Below, in pieces: positions 31,147 through 41,167 of a stretch of DNA of 64,000 nt. Every line of letters starts with the position of its first letter. Position 1 is the first letter of the stretch. Under the pieces are notes generated by a model. The model worked only from the letters and a program-made list of their open reading frames with translations. It made no database searches and was not told the DNA's origin. The DNA is from Evansella caseinilytica. GTDB taxonomy: Bacteria; Bacillota; Bacilli; Bacillales; Salisediminibacteriaceae. The position numbers and the translations under genes are program-made. The stretch spans positions 89,400 through 153,399 of the forward strand of contig NZ_FNPI01000014.1 of the NCBI RefSeq assembly GCF_900107275.1. The letters are read 5' to 3'.

Positions 31147-31221
31147 AAGAAAAACCTGAAATGAAAAGGAAACGTTTCCTATTTCCTATCACTTCAGGTT
31201 ATGCCTTCTCAGTAACACCCT
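31147..31221 (-). promoter_or_regulatory. RAT antiterminator and terminator before the PTS gene, with cre
   Basis: Read on the minus strand: GGGTGTTACTGAGAAGGCATAACCTGA-like RAT, which overlaps the left arm of a hairpin AACCTGAA...TTCAGGTT followed by TTTTTCTTTTT. LicT/BglG proteins bind such RATs to prevent termination. GGAAACGTTTCC at 31168-31179, a perfect palindrome within the hairpin loop, is a strong CcpA cre. Induction by beta-glucosides and repression by glucose are expected. Confidence 0.85.
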
Positions 31222-31235
31222 GATTTATTAAGCTG

Positions 31236-32075
31236 TTAGTTCCTTCGATTTGTCACACGATAGATATGCAGAACAAGATATACCATTTCCGATCTCGTAA
31301 TCTGTGTTCCATAACCATTCAAAACATACATTCTAATTTTCTCCACACAGTCAAAGGCCGACGTATATTTATGTTTCACTTGATCATATAAATAATCATC
31401 CTCATTTTGAATATGATCCTTTGAAATAATTCGTTGGGCAAAAAATTTCAGGTGAGTAATTAATCGACCATAATTCCATGAATCTTCATCAAATTCCATT
31501 CCAAAGTGATATTTTATAATTCCTAAAATATCTTGAACCATTTTCGTAATTTTAATTGTTTTATCAATTTCATTTCCTTCTATCTGAGTATTCACCAGAT
31601 GCATGGCAATAAAGCCAGCTTCATCCTCATTGAATGTAACTCCTGTTTTTGCTTTAATAATCTCAATTGCCTTCATGCCGACATCAAATTCTGCTTTGTA
31701 AAATTTCTTAACTTCCCAAAGCAGCACATTTCGTATTTCCTGCTTTTTTTTGTACCTAGTGATAGCAAAGTAAATATGGTCGGTTAATGTCAAAAGCGTA
31801 TAATCGCTTAATGTGATGTCAAGTTTCTCATGTGCACAGCGAATAATTTTTTCCGTTAGTTCAACATATTCTACCGGAACCTCTTTTAAAAGGTTTGCCA
31901 TTTTATTTGTTAAGTCCTTTGTTTCCAATGTAAAGACTTTACTTATTTTTGTTTCATCTATCGGATCACCCGGCTTCAGTTTAAAGGATATCCCATTTCC
32001 AAAAATAACAACTTCCTGATGCAAATCATTTTTTGCAAGTACGACATTATTGTTCAATGACTTCTTCAATTTCAT
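31236..32075 (-). CDS. licT: LicT/BglG-type transcription antiterminator
   Basis: A 279-residue regulator. The N-terminal 55 residues form the RNA-binding CAT domain (KSLNNNVVLAKNDLHQEVVIFG, GISFKLKPGD). Two PTS-regulation domains follow (about 65-165 and 175-279), with phosphorylatable His in TLTDHIYFAITR, AGFIAMHLVN and HLKFFAQRI / LVLHIYRV. When its sugar is transported the protein binds RAT RNAs and lets the polymerase read through. RATs are present both upstream of its own gene and between it and the PTS gene, so it autoregulates. Confidence 0.93.
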   Translation of the reverse strand: MKLKKSLNNNVVLAKNDLHQEVVIFGNGISFKLKPGDPIDETKISKVFTLETKDLTNKMANLLKEVPVEYVELTEKIIRCAHEKLDITLSDYTLLTLTDHIYFAITRYKKKQEIRNVLLWEVKKFYKAEFDVGMKAIEIIKAKTGVTFNEDEAGFIAMHLVNTQIEGNEIDKTIKITKMVQDILGIIKYHFGMEFDEDSWNYGRLITHLKFFAQRIISKDHIQNEDDYLYDQVKHKYTSAFDCVEKIRMYVLNGYGTQITRSEMVYLVLHIYRVTNRRN

Positions 32076-32107
32076 TATCCTATCACCTCCTCAATCCATT
32101 CATTCTC

Positions 32108-32238
32108 GAAACACAAAAAAACCTGAATCAATCTCATTTGCCGCTAAAGAGTAGCGACATGAAGGATCAACTCAGGTTATGCCTTTTTACAGTAACACCC
32201 TGTTAATAATTAAATTAGCTGTATAAACCGCTTTCACA
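32108..32238 (-). promoter_or_regulatory. RAT antiterminator, terminator and cre before licT
   Basis: Minus strand: GGGTGTTACTGTAAAAAGGC then AACCTGAG (RAT, about 32171-32202) overlaps a terminator stem that closes with TTCAGGTTTTTTTG (32110-32119). A CRE-like TGTGAAAGCGGTTTATA lies at 32222-32238. The RAT core is nearly the same as the one before the PTS gene. Confidence 0.8.
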
Positions 32239-32630
32239 GAGTAATATAATACATTTTCGCTCTATCGTCAACCTATTTTTTTCACTTTGGATTTTTTGAT
32301 GTTCATCCTCTGATAGATAAAGGATTGTTTTTTTACGGGAAAAACATGAATACAAGAACAGCAAAAACTTTTATTAGAGCCTGTTCAAAAAAGGCAATGG
32401 TTCAGTTCGATGCAACCCACTCCCGCCGTTGCCCACGTCCTGTATCTGTGGTTACTCAATGCTAATTTACACATCAGCTACACTCATTGCATCGTGTTAG
32501 TTCAAAAGATAAAAAACGACGCAACTCCTCGCTTCAACGAGAAACCACGTCGTTATCCACAATATGTATGATGCTGTTTACGGAATTTTCCGATAACATT
32601 GGCTGCGAAAAATACAACAGCTAAATATGT
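32239..32630. repeat. Gap with a short repeat mosaic
   Basis: Holds the promoter side of licT and a copy of the GCAATGG element with CCGCCGTTGCCCACGTCCTG (32378-32500) joined to a TTAGTTCAAAAGAT piece. After it, ACGACG...CGTCGT makes a hairpin at 32515-32558. No gene seen. Confidence 0.5.
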
Positions 32631-32631
32631 A

Positions 32632-32707
32632 TGGTGGAGCATAGCGGGCTCGAACCGCTGACCTTTTGGCTGCCAGCCAAACGCTCTCCCAGCTGAGCTA
32701 ATGCCCC
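32632..32707 (-). tRNA. tRNA-Ala (GGC)
   Basis: Cloverleaf of 76 nt including encoded CCA. Anticodon loop CTGGCAG gives GGC; the acceptor has a G3-U70 pair, the Ala identity element. It is a lone gene outside the main cluster. Confidence 0.95.
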
Positions 32708-32724
32708 AATTGATTGTTTTTAAG

Positions 32725-32860
32725 GATGTTCAAAAATTCCGGGAAACATTGTCGGCGAATCTCAACGCTCGCGTTTTCCCTCCGCTACTCACGTACCGTT
32801 CCTTTGTACGCTCTGCCGCGCCTTGACCTTCTTGCCCCTGTTTGTCCTCTTTTTTGAACT
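32725..32860. repeat. Dispersed repeat with TTCAAAAA ends (family 2)
   Basis: Runs from GATGTTCAAAAATTCCGGGA to a TTTTTTGAAC end. Inner landmarks are AACGCTCGCGTT, CTCACGTACCGTTC and CGCGCCTTGACCTTCTTG. The reverse orientation occurs at 36478-36612, 53645-53808 and 59945-60095. It lies just upstream of tRNA-Ala. Confidence 0.65.
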
Positions 32861-32976
32861 CACATTTAATTTGTCTCACATTTATGAATTATAACGAGAA
32901 ATTGCGTGTAAAGCAAGCCTTTTTTTAATATAGTGAAAAATTTTTTTTCTCGGCCGATTTCTCCCGCTTTGCTAGG

Positions 32977-33135
32977 TCAGAAAACAATAAACAACACATA
33001 CCAGACGGCCCCGGCAATCACAGCCGTTATCAGTCCGGACCAGATATTTTCTTGAATAAACTTCTTATGCTTGATGGCGTCAAACATTATCCAGCCGACG
33101 AATATCGTTATCGCAAACACAATCGCTTGAATCAT
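32977..33135 (-). CDS. Small membrane protein, 52 residues
   Basis: Two hydrophobic helices: MIQAIVFAITIFVGWIMFDA (1-20) and IWSGLITAVIAGAVWYVLFI (31-50), joined by a basic KHKKF turn. The ATG at 33135 follows AGAGGAGA, so the longer frame to 33339 is rejected because it reads into the neighbour's start. It is divergent from the potassium-channel gene with 100 bp between starts. In B. subtilis the channel gene yugO is paired with mstX, but this protein does not look like MstX. Function unknown. Confidence 0.7.
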   Translation of the reverse strand: MIQAIVFAITIFVGWIMFDAIKHKKFIQENIWSGLITAVIAGAVWYVLFIVF

Positions 33136-33235
33136 ATCCCCGTCTCCTCTCATCCACCTTATCGTATCAAAAAAGTGAATGGGATGCATTATGTTTTGTC
33201 CATAATGAAAATGAGATACAGGAAGGGGATTGATT

Positions 33236-34231
33236 ATGTTTCGTCTTGACTTTATTTTCCATCCGTACTCTAAGTTAAACACTCTCGCGAAAATGACCGG
33301 CGTCGTGCTTTTTTTTGCCCTGCTGATTGGATATACCATCCATTATCTTGAACCGGAAGTCTTTCCTTCTGTTTTTGAAGGCGTCTGGTGGGCAGTTGTC
33401 ACGATTTCGACCGTCGGCTACGGTGATTTTGTGCCGGAAACAACAGCGGGAAAAATACTTGGGATGTTACTTATCGTACTGGGAATCGCCCTGTTTTCTT
33501 TTTTTGTCACTAATTTAGTAAGTTCAACCATCATCGCGCGCCACGAGAGAGACAGCGGCAAGCTGACGTATCAAAAGAAGGAGCATTATATCATTGTCGG
33601 CTGGAACGAACGAAGCCAACTGCTTATCAGGCAAATACACGAGTGTCAGCCGAAGGCGAGTATTGTTCTTGTGGATGAAACGCTACACGAGCGGACCGAA
33701 GATTTTACATACACATTCATCAAAGGCTCGGCGACCGCTGACGATACGTTAAGGCGGGCAAATATTGGCGACGCTCACACAATCATCGTGACAGCAAACC
33801 TGCACACGGATGAAAAAACGGCAGACGCAAACACCGTCTTAACGTTATTAACGATCAAGGGGATGAAACCGTCCATCTATGCCATCGTGGAAATGGTCAC
33901 TCAGCATCAGATAAAAAATGCCGATCGGGCCGGAGCTGATGAAATCATTCAAAGCTCTAAATACCTGAGTCGGTTGATGCTGAACGGGATGATGTTTCAT
34001 GGGATGACCGGTGTGATTTCGGAAATGCTTAAGCCCGGGAAAGAAGAACATTTACAATTCACGCCTGTTCCCCATGAATTGATAAATGAAAGCTTTCAAA
34101 AAGCGATTGAAGTCTGCCAGACACCCGATGCTTTTTTACTTGGAATACGCCGGAAGAAGGAAACGATGCTTCATCCAGCAAAAGGGTCGCTGCTGCTAAA
34201 AGGAGATCAGCTTATTCTTTACAAGAGATAA
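33236..34231 (+). CDS. yugO: Potassium channel with RCK domain (YugO-like)
   Basis: A 331-residue two-helix channel. Helix 1 is about 21-38, the pore loop carries the TVGYG selectivity filter at 59-63, helix 2 spans about 72-95. The C-terminal cytoplasmic half is an RCK/TrkA-N domain (HYIIVGWNERSQLLIRQI; lacks the full GxGxxG) that senses ligands and gates K+ flow. B. subtilis YugO works in membrane-potential signalling in biofilms. The ATG at 33236 has GGAAGGGGA. Synteny with yugN and pgi supports the name. Confidence 0.9.
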   Translation: MFRLDFIFHPYSKLNTLAKMTGVVLFFALLIGYTIHYLEPEVFPSVFEGVWWAVVTISTVGYGDFVPETTAGKILGMLLIVLGIALFSFFVTNLVSSTIIARHERDSGKLTYQKKEHYIIVGWNERSQLLIRQIHECQPKASIVLVDETLHERTEDFTYTFIKGSATADDTLRRANIGDAHTIIVTANLHTDEKTADANTVLTLLTIKGMKPSIYAIVEMVTQHQIKNADRAGADEIIQSSKYLSRLMLNGMMFHGMTGVISEMLKPGKEEHLQFTPVPHELINESFQKAIEVCQTPDAFLLGIRRKKETMLHPAKGSLLLKGDQLILYKR

Positions 34232-34242
34232 AGCCGGCTTCA

Positions 34243-34668
34243 CTAGCCTTCCTGCGCACCGTCCGGATCATACAAAATGACTTGCTCCAGCTCGCGGACA
34301 TGTTCCCGTCCGGCGGCGATCCACTCGGATGGGAAAGGAGCATCTGGATTCTCTGGAGCGGAGAATTGGTTCAGCAGCGGATTTGGATCTTCTTCGTTGT
34401 CATGATCCAGGTTCCGTTCATATTGATGGGAAAACAAAAACGGACGCCCGAGCCTGACATGTACCCCCTTCGTGTCCAGCTCTCCGTTTACCGCCGAAAA
34501 CGGCAGGCGGACAAACAGATAGCTGCCGTTATCCTCCAATTTATAATCAAAGTAGCCATGGTCATAATCCCAGCCGCCGCCGATCACATAGCCAAGCGGC
34601 TTCAGCTTTTTTTCCAAATCGTATAATAAAAATTCTCTGTTTTCGATTGCTGATTGAACCTCGATCAT
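34243..34668 (-). CDS. yugN: YugN-like protein
   Basis: A 141-residue cytoplasmic protein of the YugN family (function unknown). It begins IEVQSAIENREFLLYDLEKK and contains GGWDYDHGYFDYKL and KGVHVRLGRPFLFSHQYER segments; the tail is acidic. It lies between yugO and pgi, as in B. subtilis, and converges with yugO with 11 bp between stops. A GGAGGAGA site precedes ATG 34668. Confidence 0.88.
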   Translation of the reverse strand: MIEVQSAIENREFLLYDLEKKLKPLGYVIGGGWDYDHGYFDYKLEDNGSYLFVRLPFSAVNGELDTKGVHVRLGRPFLFSHQYERNLDHDNEEDPNPLLNQFSAPENPDAPFPSEWIAAGREHVRELEQVILYDPDGAQEG

Positions 34669-34982
34669 CGACTATCTCCTCCAGCTCTGCCTTTTTCCTT
34701 CGGCTTTTTCTAAAAATCTGATTGCTTGTAGCTGTTGAGCCTAAAAACGTAGGCGAATGCTTTGGTCTTCATGTTTTAAACGGGCAATTGCAACAAAGTT
34801 TACGCAAGCCGCCTTTCCTTTCCATAGCATTTCCTGAACAGGGGAGTTATATTATGAGGAGTATAAGCTATTAATGCCATTGACAGAAAAAATAGTGTCA
34901 TCCACAGAAAATAAAAATGCCCGGGAGTGTGTTCCCGGGCGTTTTTTGATTTATTCAATGGTTAAAGCTTGCTGAAACACGC
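34669..34982. other. Gap between pgi and yugN with a terminator
   Basis: The upstream region of yugN and the downstream region of pgi. GCCCGGGA (34919-34926) pairs with TCCCGGGC (34933-34940); T-rich runs on both sides allow termination in either direction, mainly for pgi. No gene seen. Confidence 0.6.
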
Positions 34983-36341
34983 TTATTTTTCGTTCAAGCG
35001 CTTTTCCAATGCTGCCTTCTGCTCTTCAAACCCTGGTTTTCCAAGGAGGGCAAACATGTTTTTCTTGTATGCTTCCACGCCAGGTTGATCAAATGGATTG
35101 ACGCCAAGCAGATAGCCGCTGACAGCACAAGCTTTTTCGAAGAAATACACTAAATACCCGAAGTGATATTCCGTCAGTTCCGGAATGTTCACGACAAGGT
35201 TCGGTACTTCGCCGTCCAAATGAGCTAACAGCGTTCCTTCAAATGCTTTCTTGTTGACGAAATCCATTGTTTTTCCGGCAAGGTAGTTTAAATCATCCAA
35301 GTTGTTTTCCGCTTCATCAATCGTGATGTGTTCCTTCACAGTTTCCACATTCAACACCGTTTCGAAAAGATCGCGGCGCCCGTCCTGCACATACTGTCCC
35401 ATGGAGTGAAGATCTGTGGAAAAATCAACGGACGCAGGATAAATTCCTTTTTTGTCTTTTCCTTCACTTTCACCGTAAAGCTGCTTCCACCACTCTGACA
35501 CAAAGTGAAGCGACGGCTCATAGTTCACCATCAGCTCGATCGTTTTCCCTTTATTGTAGAGGGCATTGCGAACGGCTGCGTATTGATACGATTCGTTTTC
35601 AGCCAAGTTCGGATTGCTGTATTTATCCCTGGCATCCGCAGCTCCCTTCATCATCGCTTCAATATCCAGCCCGCTGACGGCAATCGGCAGCAGCCCTACT
35701 GCTGTTAACACGGAGAAACGACCGCCGACATCATCCGGAATGACGAAGGCCTCATAGCCTTCTTCCGTTGCCAGCTGCTTTAAAGCACCCTTCGCTTTGT
35801 CCGTCGTTGCGTAAATTCGTTTGCGCGCTTCTTCCACACCGTATTTTTTCTCTAAGTATTCACGGAAAATACGGAAGGCGATCGCCGGCTCCGTTGTTGT
35901 CCCGGATTTGGAGATGACATTTACCGAAACGTCCTTGCCTTCGATGACCTGAAGCAAATGCTTGACATACGTCGAACTGATGTTATTTCCGACAAAAAAG
36001 ATTTGCGGATTTTTCCGCTCGGCTTTATCCAATATGTTGTAGAAAGAATGCTGCAACGATTCAATCGCTGCGCGGGCACCTAAATAAGAACCGCCGATGC
36101 CGATAACTAACAGGACATCGGAATCAGATTTTATTTTTTCCGCTGCTTTTTGAATGCGGGAAAATTCTTCCTTATCATAATTCACCGGTAAATCGACCCA
36201 GCCTAAAAAATCGCTTCCAGCACCGGTACCGTTATGTATTTCATCGTGTGCTGCTTTTACCAGCGGGGCTAAATAGTCAATCTCATGCTGTGCAACAAAT
36301 GCTGCTGCTGTTGTATAATCGAATGACAGCGTTTTTGACAT
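34983..36341 (-). CDS. pgi: Glucose-6-phosphate isomerase
   Basis: A 452-residue glycolytic enzyme (B. subtilis Pgi: 450) that interconverts glucose-6-P and fructose-6-P. The sugar-isomerase signatures are [34 protein letters not shown] and the [15 protein letters not shown] end. The ATG at 36341 has a GGAGGTAT site; the longer frame to 36377 adds 12 residues before that site. It is monocistronic between gaps. Confidence 0.97.
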   Translation of the reverse strand: MSKTLSFDYTTAAAFVAQHEIDYLAPLVKAAHDEIHNGTGAGSDFLGWVDLPVNYDKEEFSRIQKAAEKIKSDSDVLLVIGIGGSYLGARAAIESLQHSFYNILDKAERKNPQIFFVGNNISSTYVKHLLQVIEGKDVSVNVISKSGTTTEPAIAFRIFREYLEKKYGVEEARKRIYATTDKAKGALKQLATEEGYEAFVIPDDVGGRFSVLTAVGLLPIAVSGLDIEAMMKGAADARDKYSNPNLAENESYQYAAVRNALYNKGKTIELMVNYEPSLHFVSEWWKQLYGESEGKDKKGIYPASVDFSTDLHSMGQYVQDGRRDLFETVLNVETVKEHITIDEAENNLDDLNYLAGKTMDFVNKKAFEGTLLAHLDGEVPNLVVNIPELTEYHFGYLVYFFEKACAVSGYLLGVNPFDQPGVEAYKKNMFALLGKPGFEEQKAALEKRLNEK

Positions 36342-36667
36342 GATAATACCTCCTCCAATAACATTAATTGCTTCCACATTTCACTTTATTAAATTAGCAG
36401 CCAATAATCAAGGCGTCGTTATCATGTAAGCGCCTCAATTTATGAACATTTTATAAACTTAATCCCCTGCGCAAACAGGAGGACACTACAGGGCCAAGAA
36501 GATCAAGGCGCGGCAGCCGCGAGCAGCGCAGCGTACACCGAACGTACGTGAGCAGCACAGCGGCAACGCAACGACGAGATTCACTGGCGCATTTCCCGCA
36601 CTTTTTGAACTTCCTTTATAAGTGTTAGTTCAAAAAGATCGCTTTTCATCTTTTTGAACTAACATTT
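36342..36667. repeat. Gap filled by a two-part repeat
   Basis: A family-2 element in reverse orientation (36478-36612: CAAGAAGATCAAGGCGCGGC ... TTCCCGCACTTTTTGAACTT) is joined to a GTTAGTTCAAAAAGATCG hairpin (36622-36664), which ends right at the stop of the dehydrogenase gene and may terminate it. Confidence 0.65.
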
Positions 36668-37834
36668 CTATAAACACGCCTGTAATATTTCGACTACATC
36701 GGCCTTTTCCAGCTTATTGAAATTTCCGAAAGGACCGTTCACCATCGCTTTGTCGGCGATTGAATCGATTTGCTGGTCGTCGATGTCATAATCACGCAGC
36801 TTACTTGGTGCGCCGATGGAAGTCCAGAACTGCTCCAAGCGCTGAATGCCTTCTTCTGCGATTTGCTCATTGGATTTCCCTTTTGGATCAACACCCCAGA
36901 CGCGCACTGCCAAATTGACAAGCTTTCGTTCTCCTTGCTTTTTATGATGCCTCATCCATTGCGGAAAAATAATTGCCAGCCCGCCGGCATGCGGAATATC
37001 GTAAACGGCGGATACTGCATGTTCAATATTGTGCGATGCCCAGTCACCGCGCACACCCATTTGCAGCATCCCGTTTAATGCGATCGTACCGGAATACAAG
37101 ATCGTTTCACGCTTTTTGTATTCATCCAGGTTCTCTACTAAGGCAGGAGCCGCTTCGATCACCGTTTTTAATACTGCTTCACACAAATATTCCTGAAGAG
37201 GAGTGTTATCCTGTTTGTGAAAATATTGCTCGAATACGTGTGACATCATATCAACGATGCCGTAAACCGTATGATTTTTTGGAACAGTCAGCGTGTTGTG
37301 CGGATCGAGGATCGAGAACTTCGGAAAGGTAAACGGACTTCCCCACCCGTATTTTTCATGCGTCTCCCAGTTGGTAATGACCGAGCCGGAGTTCATTTCT
37401 GAACCGGTTGCGGCCAGAGTCAAAATCGTTCCGAACGGCAGCGCTCCTTCCACCGGGGCTTTTTTCGTCACTAAATCCCAAGCATCACCGTCATATTTCG
37501 CGCCGGCAGCGATCGCTTTCGTGCAGTCAATGACACTTCCGCCGCCAACGGCCAATAATACATCGATATTTTCTTTCTTACAGATGTCGACGCCTTTATG
37601 TACTGTCGTTAACCGCGGATTTGGCTCTACTCCAGCCAACTCGCTTACGGAAAATTCCCCCTCTTTTAAATACGTCATCACTTCATCGTAAAGCCCGTTC
37701 TTTTTGATGCTTCCGCCGCCGTAAACCAGCAGCACCTTTTTTCCATACGGCTTTAACTGCTTTACCAGCTGGTCTTTTACCATTCCCTGTCCAAAAATAA
37801 GTCGTGTAGGATTTTCATAAATAAATCGCTCCAT
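36668..37834 (-). CDS. Iron-containing alcohol dehydrogenase (YugJ/YugK-like)
   Basis: A 388-residue type-III alcohol dehydrogenase of the NAD(P)H-dependent butanol-dehydrogenase group. NAD site: [13 protein letters not shown] near 92; metal ligands are expected in [12 protein letters not shown] and in [20 protein letters not shown]. It reduces aldehydes to alcohols, or the reverse, in the cytoplasm. B. subtilis has two paralogs, yugJ and yugK, in this locus; here there is one. ATG 37834 lies after GAAGGAG. Confidence 0.9.
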   Translation of the reverse strand: MERFIYENPTRLIFGQGMVKDQLVKQLKPYGKKVLLVYGGGSIKKNGLYDEVMTYLKEGEFSVSELAGVEPNPRLTTVHKGVDICKKENIDVLLAVGGGSVIDCTKAIAAGAKYDGDAWDLVTKKAPVEGALPFGTILTLAATGSEMNSGSVITNWETHEKYGWGSPFTFPKFSILDPHNTLTVPKNHTVYGIVDMMSHVFEQYFHKQDNTPLQEYLCEAVLKTVIEAAPALVENLDEYKKRETILYSGTIALNGMLQMGVRGDWASHNIEHAVSAVYDIPHAGGLAIIFPQWMRHHKKQGERKLVNLAVRVWGVDPKGKSNEQIAEEGIQRLEQFWTSIGAPSKLRDYDIDDQQIDSIADKAMVNGPFGNFNKLEKADVVEILQACL

Positions 37835-38080
37835 CGCAAACACTCCTTCAAAAAAATATGTAGTATACAGGCCTTTTCGATAGTGGAGGCCGTAAAAAAA
37901 ATTTGGAAACCACTATTTATTATCGCTTATTTCTATTTGAAAAATCAAAAAAAATGTCGAACATACCATAAGTTTTTTTCGCTGAGCATGAATAAATGAG
38001 CGGTATTTTAATCATTCTAAGGTAAGGAGCTATTTCGCTTCTACACTTGATTCTACCCCTGATAAGGAGGTGAGGAGCGC

Positions 38081-38308
38081 ATGAGCGGAATCCAACGCAC
38101 AGCACTCGTCTTGGCCATCATTGGTGCGGTGAACTGGGGATTAATCGGTTTTTTCCGTTTTGATCTTGTTGCAGCCATGTTTGGCGGTCAGGCAGCCGGG
38201 TTTTCCCGTTTCATCTATGCCCTCGTAGGATTGGCAGGGTTATACTGTATTTCAATCTTGTTTAAACCTGATGAAGAGCTGGAGCGCAGTCCGGAACCAC
38301 AGCGGTAA
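38081..38308 (+). CDS. yuzA: DUF378 membrane protein (YuzA-like)
   Basis: A 75-residue protein with two membrane helices: TALVLAIIGAVNWGLIGFF and FIYALVGLAGLYCISILF. The AVNWGL(I/V)G motif marks DUF378. The tail is charged. An AAGGAGGTGAGG site precedes the ATG. It sits in the same place as yuzA in the B. subtilis yug region. Function unknown. Confidence 0.88.
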   Translation: MSGIQRTALVLAIIGAVNWGLIGFFRFDLVAAMFGGQAAGFSRFIYALVGLAGLYCISILFKPDEELERSPEPQR

Positions 38309-38357
38309 AAGTTATTTTGTTTGCATTATTAAAAAGATCGAATCAACACGGTAAAAT

Positions 38358-38388
38358 AAAGAGGTAGCTCTTTGCGAGTTACCTCTTT
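38358..38388. terminator. Bidirectional terminator between yuzA and yugI
   Basis: AAAGAGGTAGCTC pairs with GAGTTACCTCTTT around a TTTGC loop. A-rich and T-rich flanks suit both converging genes. Confidence 0.8.
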
Positions 38389-38405
38389 GTCTTTGGCGGC
38401 AGCGA

Positions 38406-38828
38406 TTATTTTTTTACCCGTTTATTCAAATCAGCTTGAATTTCGTTGGATTGCTTTAACCACGTTTTCAGCTTTTCTTCCAATGTATTGAAGCCTTGTC
38501 CTTGACCGCTTTGCTCCTGACGTTTGCCTCCGGCTGGACGTCCTTGACGCTTCGCTCTTTCCGGACGGGATTCTTGTTCAGGCTTTGGTTCCGTTTCACG
38601 GATGGATAATGAAATTTTACCCGATTCCTCATCAATCGATAATACTTTTACTTTAACGGTATCCCCGACTTTCAGGTGATCATTGATATCTTTGACGAAT
38701 CCGTGGGCAACATGAGAAATGTGAACTAATCCTTGTTTTTCATCATCCAGTGCGACAAATGCACCAAATGGCTTGATCCCGGTTACTTTACCTTCAATAA
38801 TACTGCCTGCTTCGTATTGACTTGACAT
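38406..38828 (-). CDS. yugI: S1-domain general stress protein (YugI/GSP13)
   Basis: A 140-residue ribosome-associated RNA-binding protein. Residues 5-75 form an S1 domain (GSIIEGKVTGIKPFGAFVAL, GLVHISHVA, KVKVLSIDEESGKISLSIRE). The Arg/Gln/Pro-rich linker is followed by FNTLEEKLKTWLKQSNEIQA. B. subtilis YugI (GS13) is induced by stress. Its order between yuzA and alaT is conserved. Confidence 0.93.
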   Translation of the reverse strand: MSSQYEAGSIIEGKVTGIKPFGAFVALDDEKQGLVHISHVAHGFVKDINDHLKVGDTVKVKVLSIDEESGKISLSIRETEPKPEQESRPERAKRQGRPAGGKRQEQSGQGQGFNTLEEKLKTWLKQSNEIQADLNKRVKK

Positions 38829-39261
38829 GAAAACAACTCCTAATAATTTTTTAACTGGTTTATTATATCACATGTTTTTGCCACTTACAAAAATAGATTT
38901 CACGCTTCACTTATACTTTGCCATTCCTCGGGCAAAAATAATCTATACAAAATTTTCTTGATTTATCGTGTTTGTTCAAAAAGATCGCTTTTAGCTCTCG
39001 CTGTTTTCGTAAACGTTGCTGCTTTTTGGAAAAGAGCAGCTTTTCAAAAAACGATCCACACGGAATTTTGGCAACCTCCCGAAAAAGCCTTCTAAGTTTC
39101 TGAAATCACAAGTATAAAAATAAAAAAAGGGGAAACACTAGTAATGTATACAACCTAGTATTCCCCCTTTTGGCAAAGTGTCTTGTTTTGACAGACACTT
39201 TGTTTTTTTGGCACTTCAATTTTAAACAGCCGAAAAATAAGTTGGACTGCCTGATCATAGA
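38829..39261. other. Gap with two hairpins and a repeat piece
   Basis: A worn TTTGTTCAAAAAGATCGC piece at 38968-38993. A hairpin GGGGGAATACTAG/CTAGTGTTTCCCC on the minus strand with a following T-run (39122-39168) is the probable alaT terminator; CAAAGTGTCT...AGACACTTTG (39174-39208) is a second one, similar to the GTGTCTC family. No gene seen. Confidence 0.55.
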
Positions 39262-40455
39262 TCACTTTCTCTCTTTGGCGACTTGTTGGATGAAGCGCCC
39301 GATCCGCTCAATCGCTTCTTCCAGCTGATCCATGGAAGTAGCATAAGAGCAGCGGATATGTCCTTCGCCGCCTTCACCAAATACCGTTCCAGGCACAACC
39401 GCCACCTGTTCTTCGATCAATAACCTCTCCGCAAACTGTTCAGAAGTCAGTCCCGTAGCCTTGATCGATGGAAAAGCGTAGAAAGCGCCGCCTGGAAGAT
39501 GGCATTCCATTCCCGTTTCTCTTAACGACTTGACAAAAAAGTTGCGTCGCTGACGATAGCTGATAATCATTTCATTCATTTCCTCTTCGCAGTTTGTCAC
39601 AGCTTCCAGTGCAGCATATTGTGCCATCGTCGAAGCGCACATCATTAAATATTGATGGATTTTCAACATCGCTTTCGCATAGGGCTCCGGCGCGGTAACA
39701 TAGCCTATCCGCCAGCCGGTCATGGCAAACGATTTTGAAAAACCCGAGATCAAAATCGTGCGCTCCCACATGCGCGGTAGCGAAGCAACACTTACATGGG
39801 GGGCATCATACGATAACTCAGCATATATTTCATCGGAATATACAAGCAAATTATGCTTCACGACCACATCGGCAATTTTCCCAAGCTCTTCTTCGCCCAT
39901 TACGGCGCCTGTCGGATTATTCGGAAAGGACAGCAGTATGCCTTTCGTGCGTTCCGTTATTCTGCTTTCGATCGCTTTTGGCATCACTTTAAAATCGTTG
40001 TCAAGAGACGTCGGAACAGATACCGGAATGCCGCCGATAAGGGATACAAGCGGAGCGTAGGACACGAAGCAAGGCTCCACAATCAATACTTCATCGCCGG
40101 GATCGATTGTCGCCCGCAGTGCCAGATCGATTCCTTCACTCGCACCGACAGTAACAACCACTTCATTTTCGGGAGAATACCTCGTCCTGAACTTTCTCTC
40201 CAAGTAATCGGCGATGGCCACCCTGAGTTCAAGCAAACCAGCATTGGCCGTGTAGGAAGTCATTCCTTTTTCGAGGGAAGCGATGCTTGCCTCCCTTACT
40301 GCCCAGGGAGTAACGAAATCCGGTTCGCCGACACCTAAAGAGATCACATTTTCCATCGTCGACGCCAAGTCAAAAAAACGCCGTATTCCTGACGGCTTAA
40401 TACGTTGAACAGCTGCGGACAGTCGGGACTGGTTTAACGAATCCGTATATGTCAT
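39262..40455 (-). CDS. alaT: Alanine transaminase-type aminotransferase
   Basis: A 397-residue PLP aminotransferase of class I (YugH/AlaT). NNPTGAVM, SDEIYAELSY and the PLP-Lys in SGFSKSFAMTGWRIGY are present. By analogy with B. subtilis AlaT it makes alanine from pyruvate and glutamate. Its ATG overlaps the stop of the Lrp-type gene by 4 bp, so the two are coexpressed, with the regulator first. Confidence 0.9.
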   Translation of the reverse strand: MTYTDSLNQSRLSAAVQRIKPSGIRRFFDLASTMENVISLGVGEPDFVTPWAVREASIASLEKGMTSYTANAGLLELRVAIADYLERKFRTRYSPENEVVVTVGASEGIDLALRATIDPGDEVLIVEPCFVSYAPLVSLIGGIPVSVPTSLDNDFKVMPKAIESRITERTKGILLSFPNNPTGAVMGEEELGKIADVVVKHNLLVYSDEIYAELSYDAPHVSVASLPRMWERTILISGFSKSFAMTGWRIGYVTAPEPYAKAMLKIHQYLMMCASTMAQYAALEAVTNCEEEMNEMIISYRQRRNFFVKSLRETGMECHLPGGAFYAFPSIKATGLTSEQFAERLLIEEQVAVVPGTVFGEGGEGHIRCSYATSMDQLEEAIERIGRFIQQVAKERK

Positions 40456-40946
40456 GGCGAAACCACGATCCGATGATCGTCATCGCGATCTTCAAATACG
40501 ACGCCATCATGCTTATATTTTTTAAGCTGAAAGTGGGTTGTTGTTGAGATGACCGAATCAAGCGTTGACAATTTTTCCGACACGAAATTGGCGATTTCCG
40601 ACATCGTTTTTCCTTCAATCACGACCGATAAATCATATGTACCGGACATTAAATACAACGCCTTTACTTCTTTAAAACGGTAGATGCGCTCAGCCACTTC
40701 ATCAAATCCCACGCCGCGCTTCGGCGTCACCTTCACGTCGATCGTCGCCGTAACGGTTTCGGAAACATCCACTTTGCTCCAGTCTACAATCGCAGAATAT
40801 CCAAGAATGATTTTGTCATGCTCCAGCCGTTCTATCGTTTTTTTCACTTCCGCTTCGGATACATCCAGCATCTTTGCGATTTTCTCTTCCCGCATTCTCC
40901 CTTCTTTTTCTAGCAGGTTAAGCAGTTCTCGTTCTTTCTCAGTCAC
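40452..40946 (-). CDS. alaR: Lrp/AsnC-family regulator
   Basis: A 164-residue regulator with an N-terminal helix-turn-helix (LLNLLEKEGRMREEKIAKML, then DVSEAEVKKTIERLE) and a C-terminal RAM domain (VKALYLMSGTYDLSVVIEGK). It matches YugG/AlaR, which controls the alanine transaminase gene next to it. Start is GTG 40946 after AGGGGG. A phased repeat array lies 230 bp upstream. Confidence 0.9.
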   Translation of the reverse strand: MTEKERELLNLLEKEGRMREEKIAKMLDVSEAEVKKTIERLEHDKIILGYSAIVDWSKVDVSETVTATIDVKVTPKRGVGFDEVAERIYRFKEVKALYLMSGTYDLSVVIEGKTMSEIANFVSEKLSTLDSVISTTTHFQLKKYKHDGVVFEDRDDDHRIVVSP

Positions 40947-41167
40947 AAGCAGTTCCCCCTATCGATATCTCACATGTATCGTATCAGTGTCGCCACATCA
41001 ATGCGGACAATCTTTTTGAATATACAATATGATATATGCAAGCCATTGTTATTTGGTAACGCCTGAAATTTATTTTACACGATTCCAGGAAGAGAAAACA
41101 GTCTGTAATCAGTTAAATTTTACTTACAGCAAGATAAATCTTCGCTTACAAGGAGGACCTCATGTTT

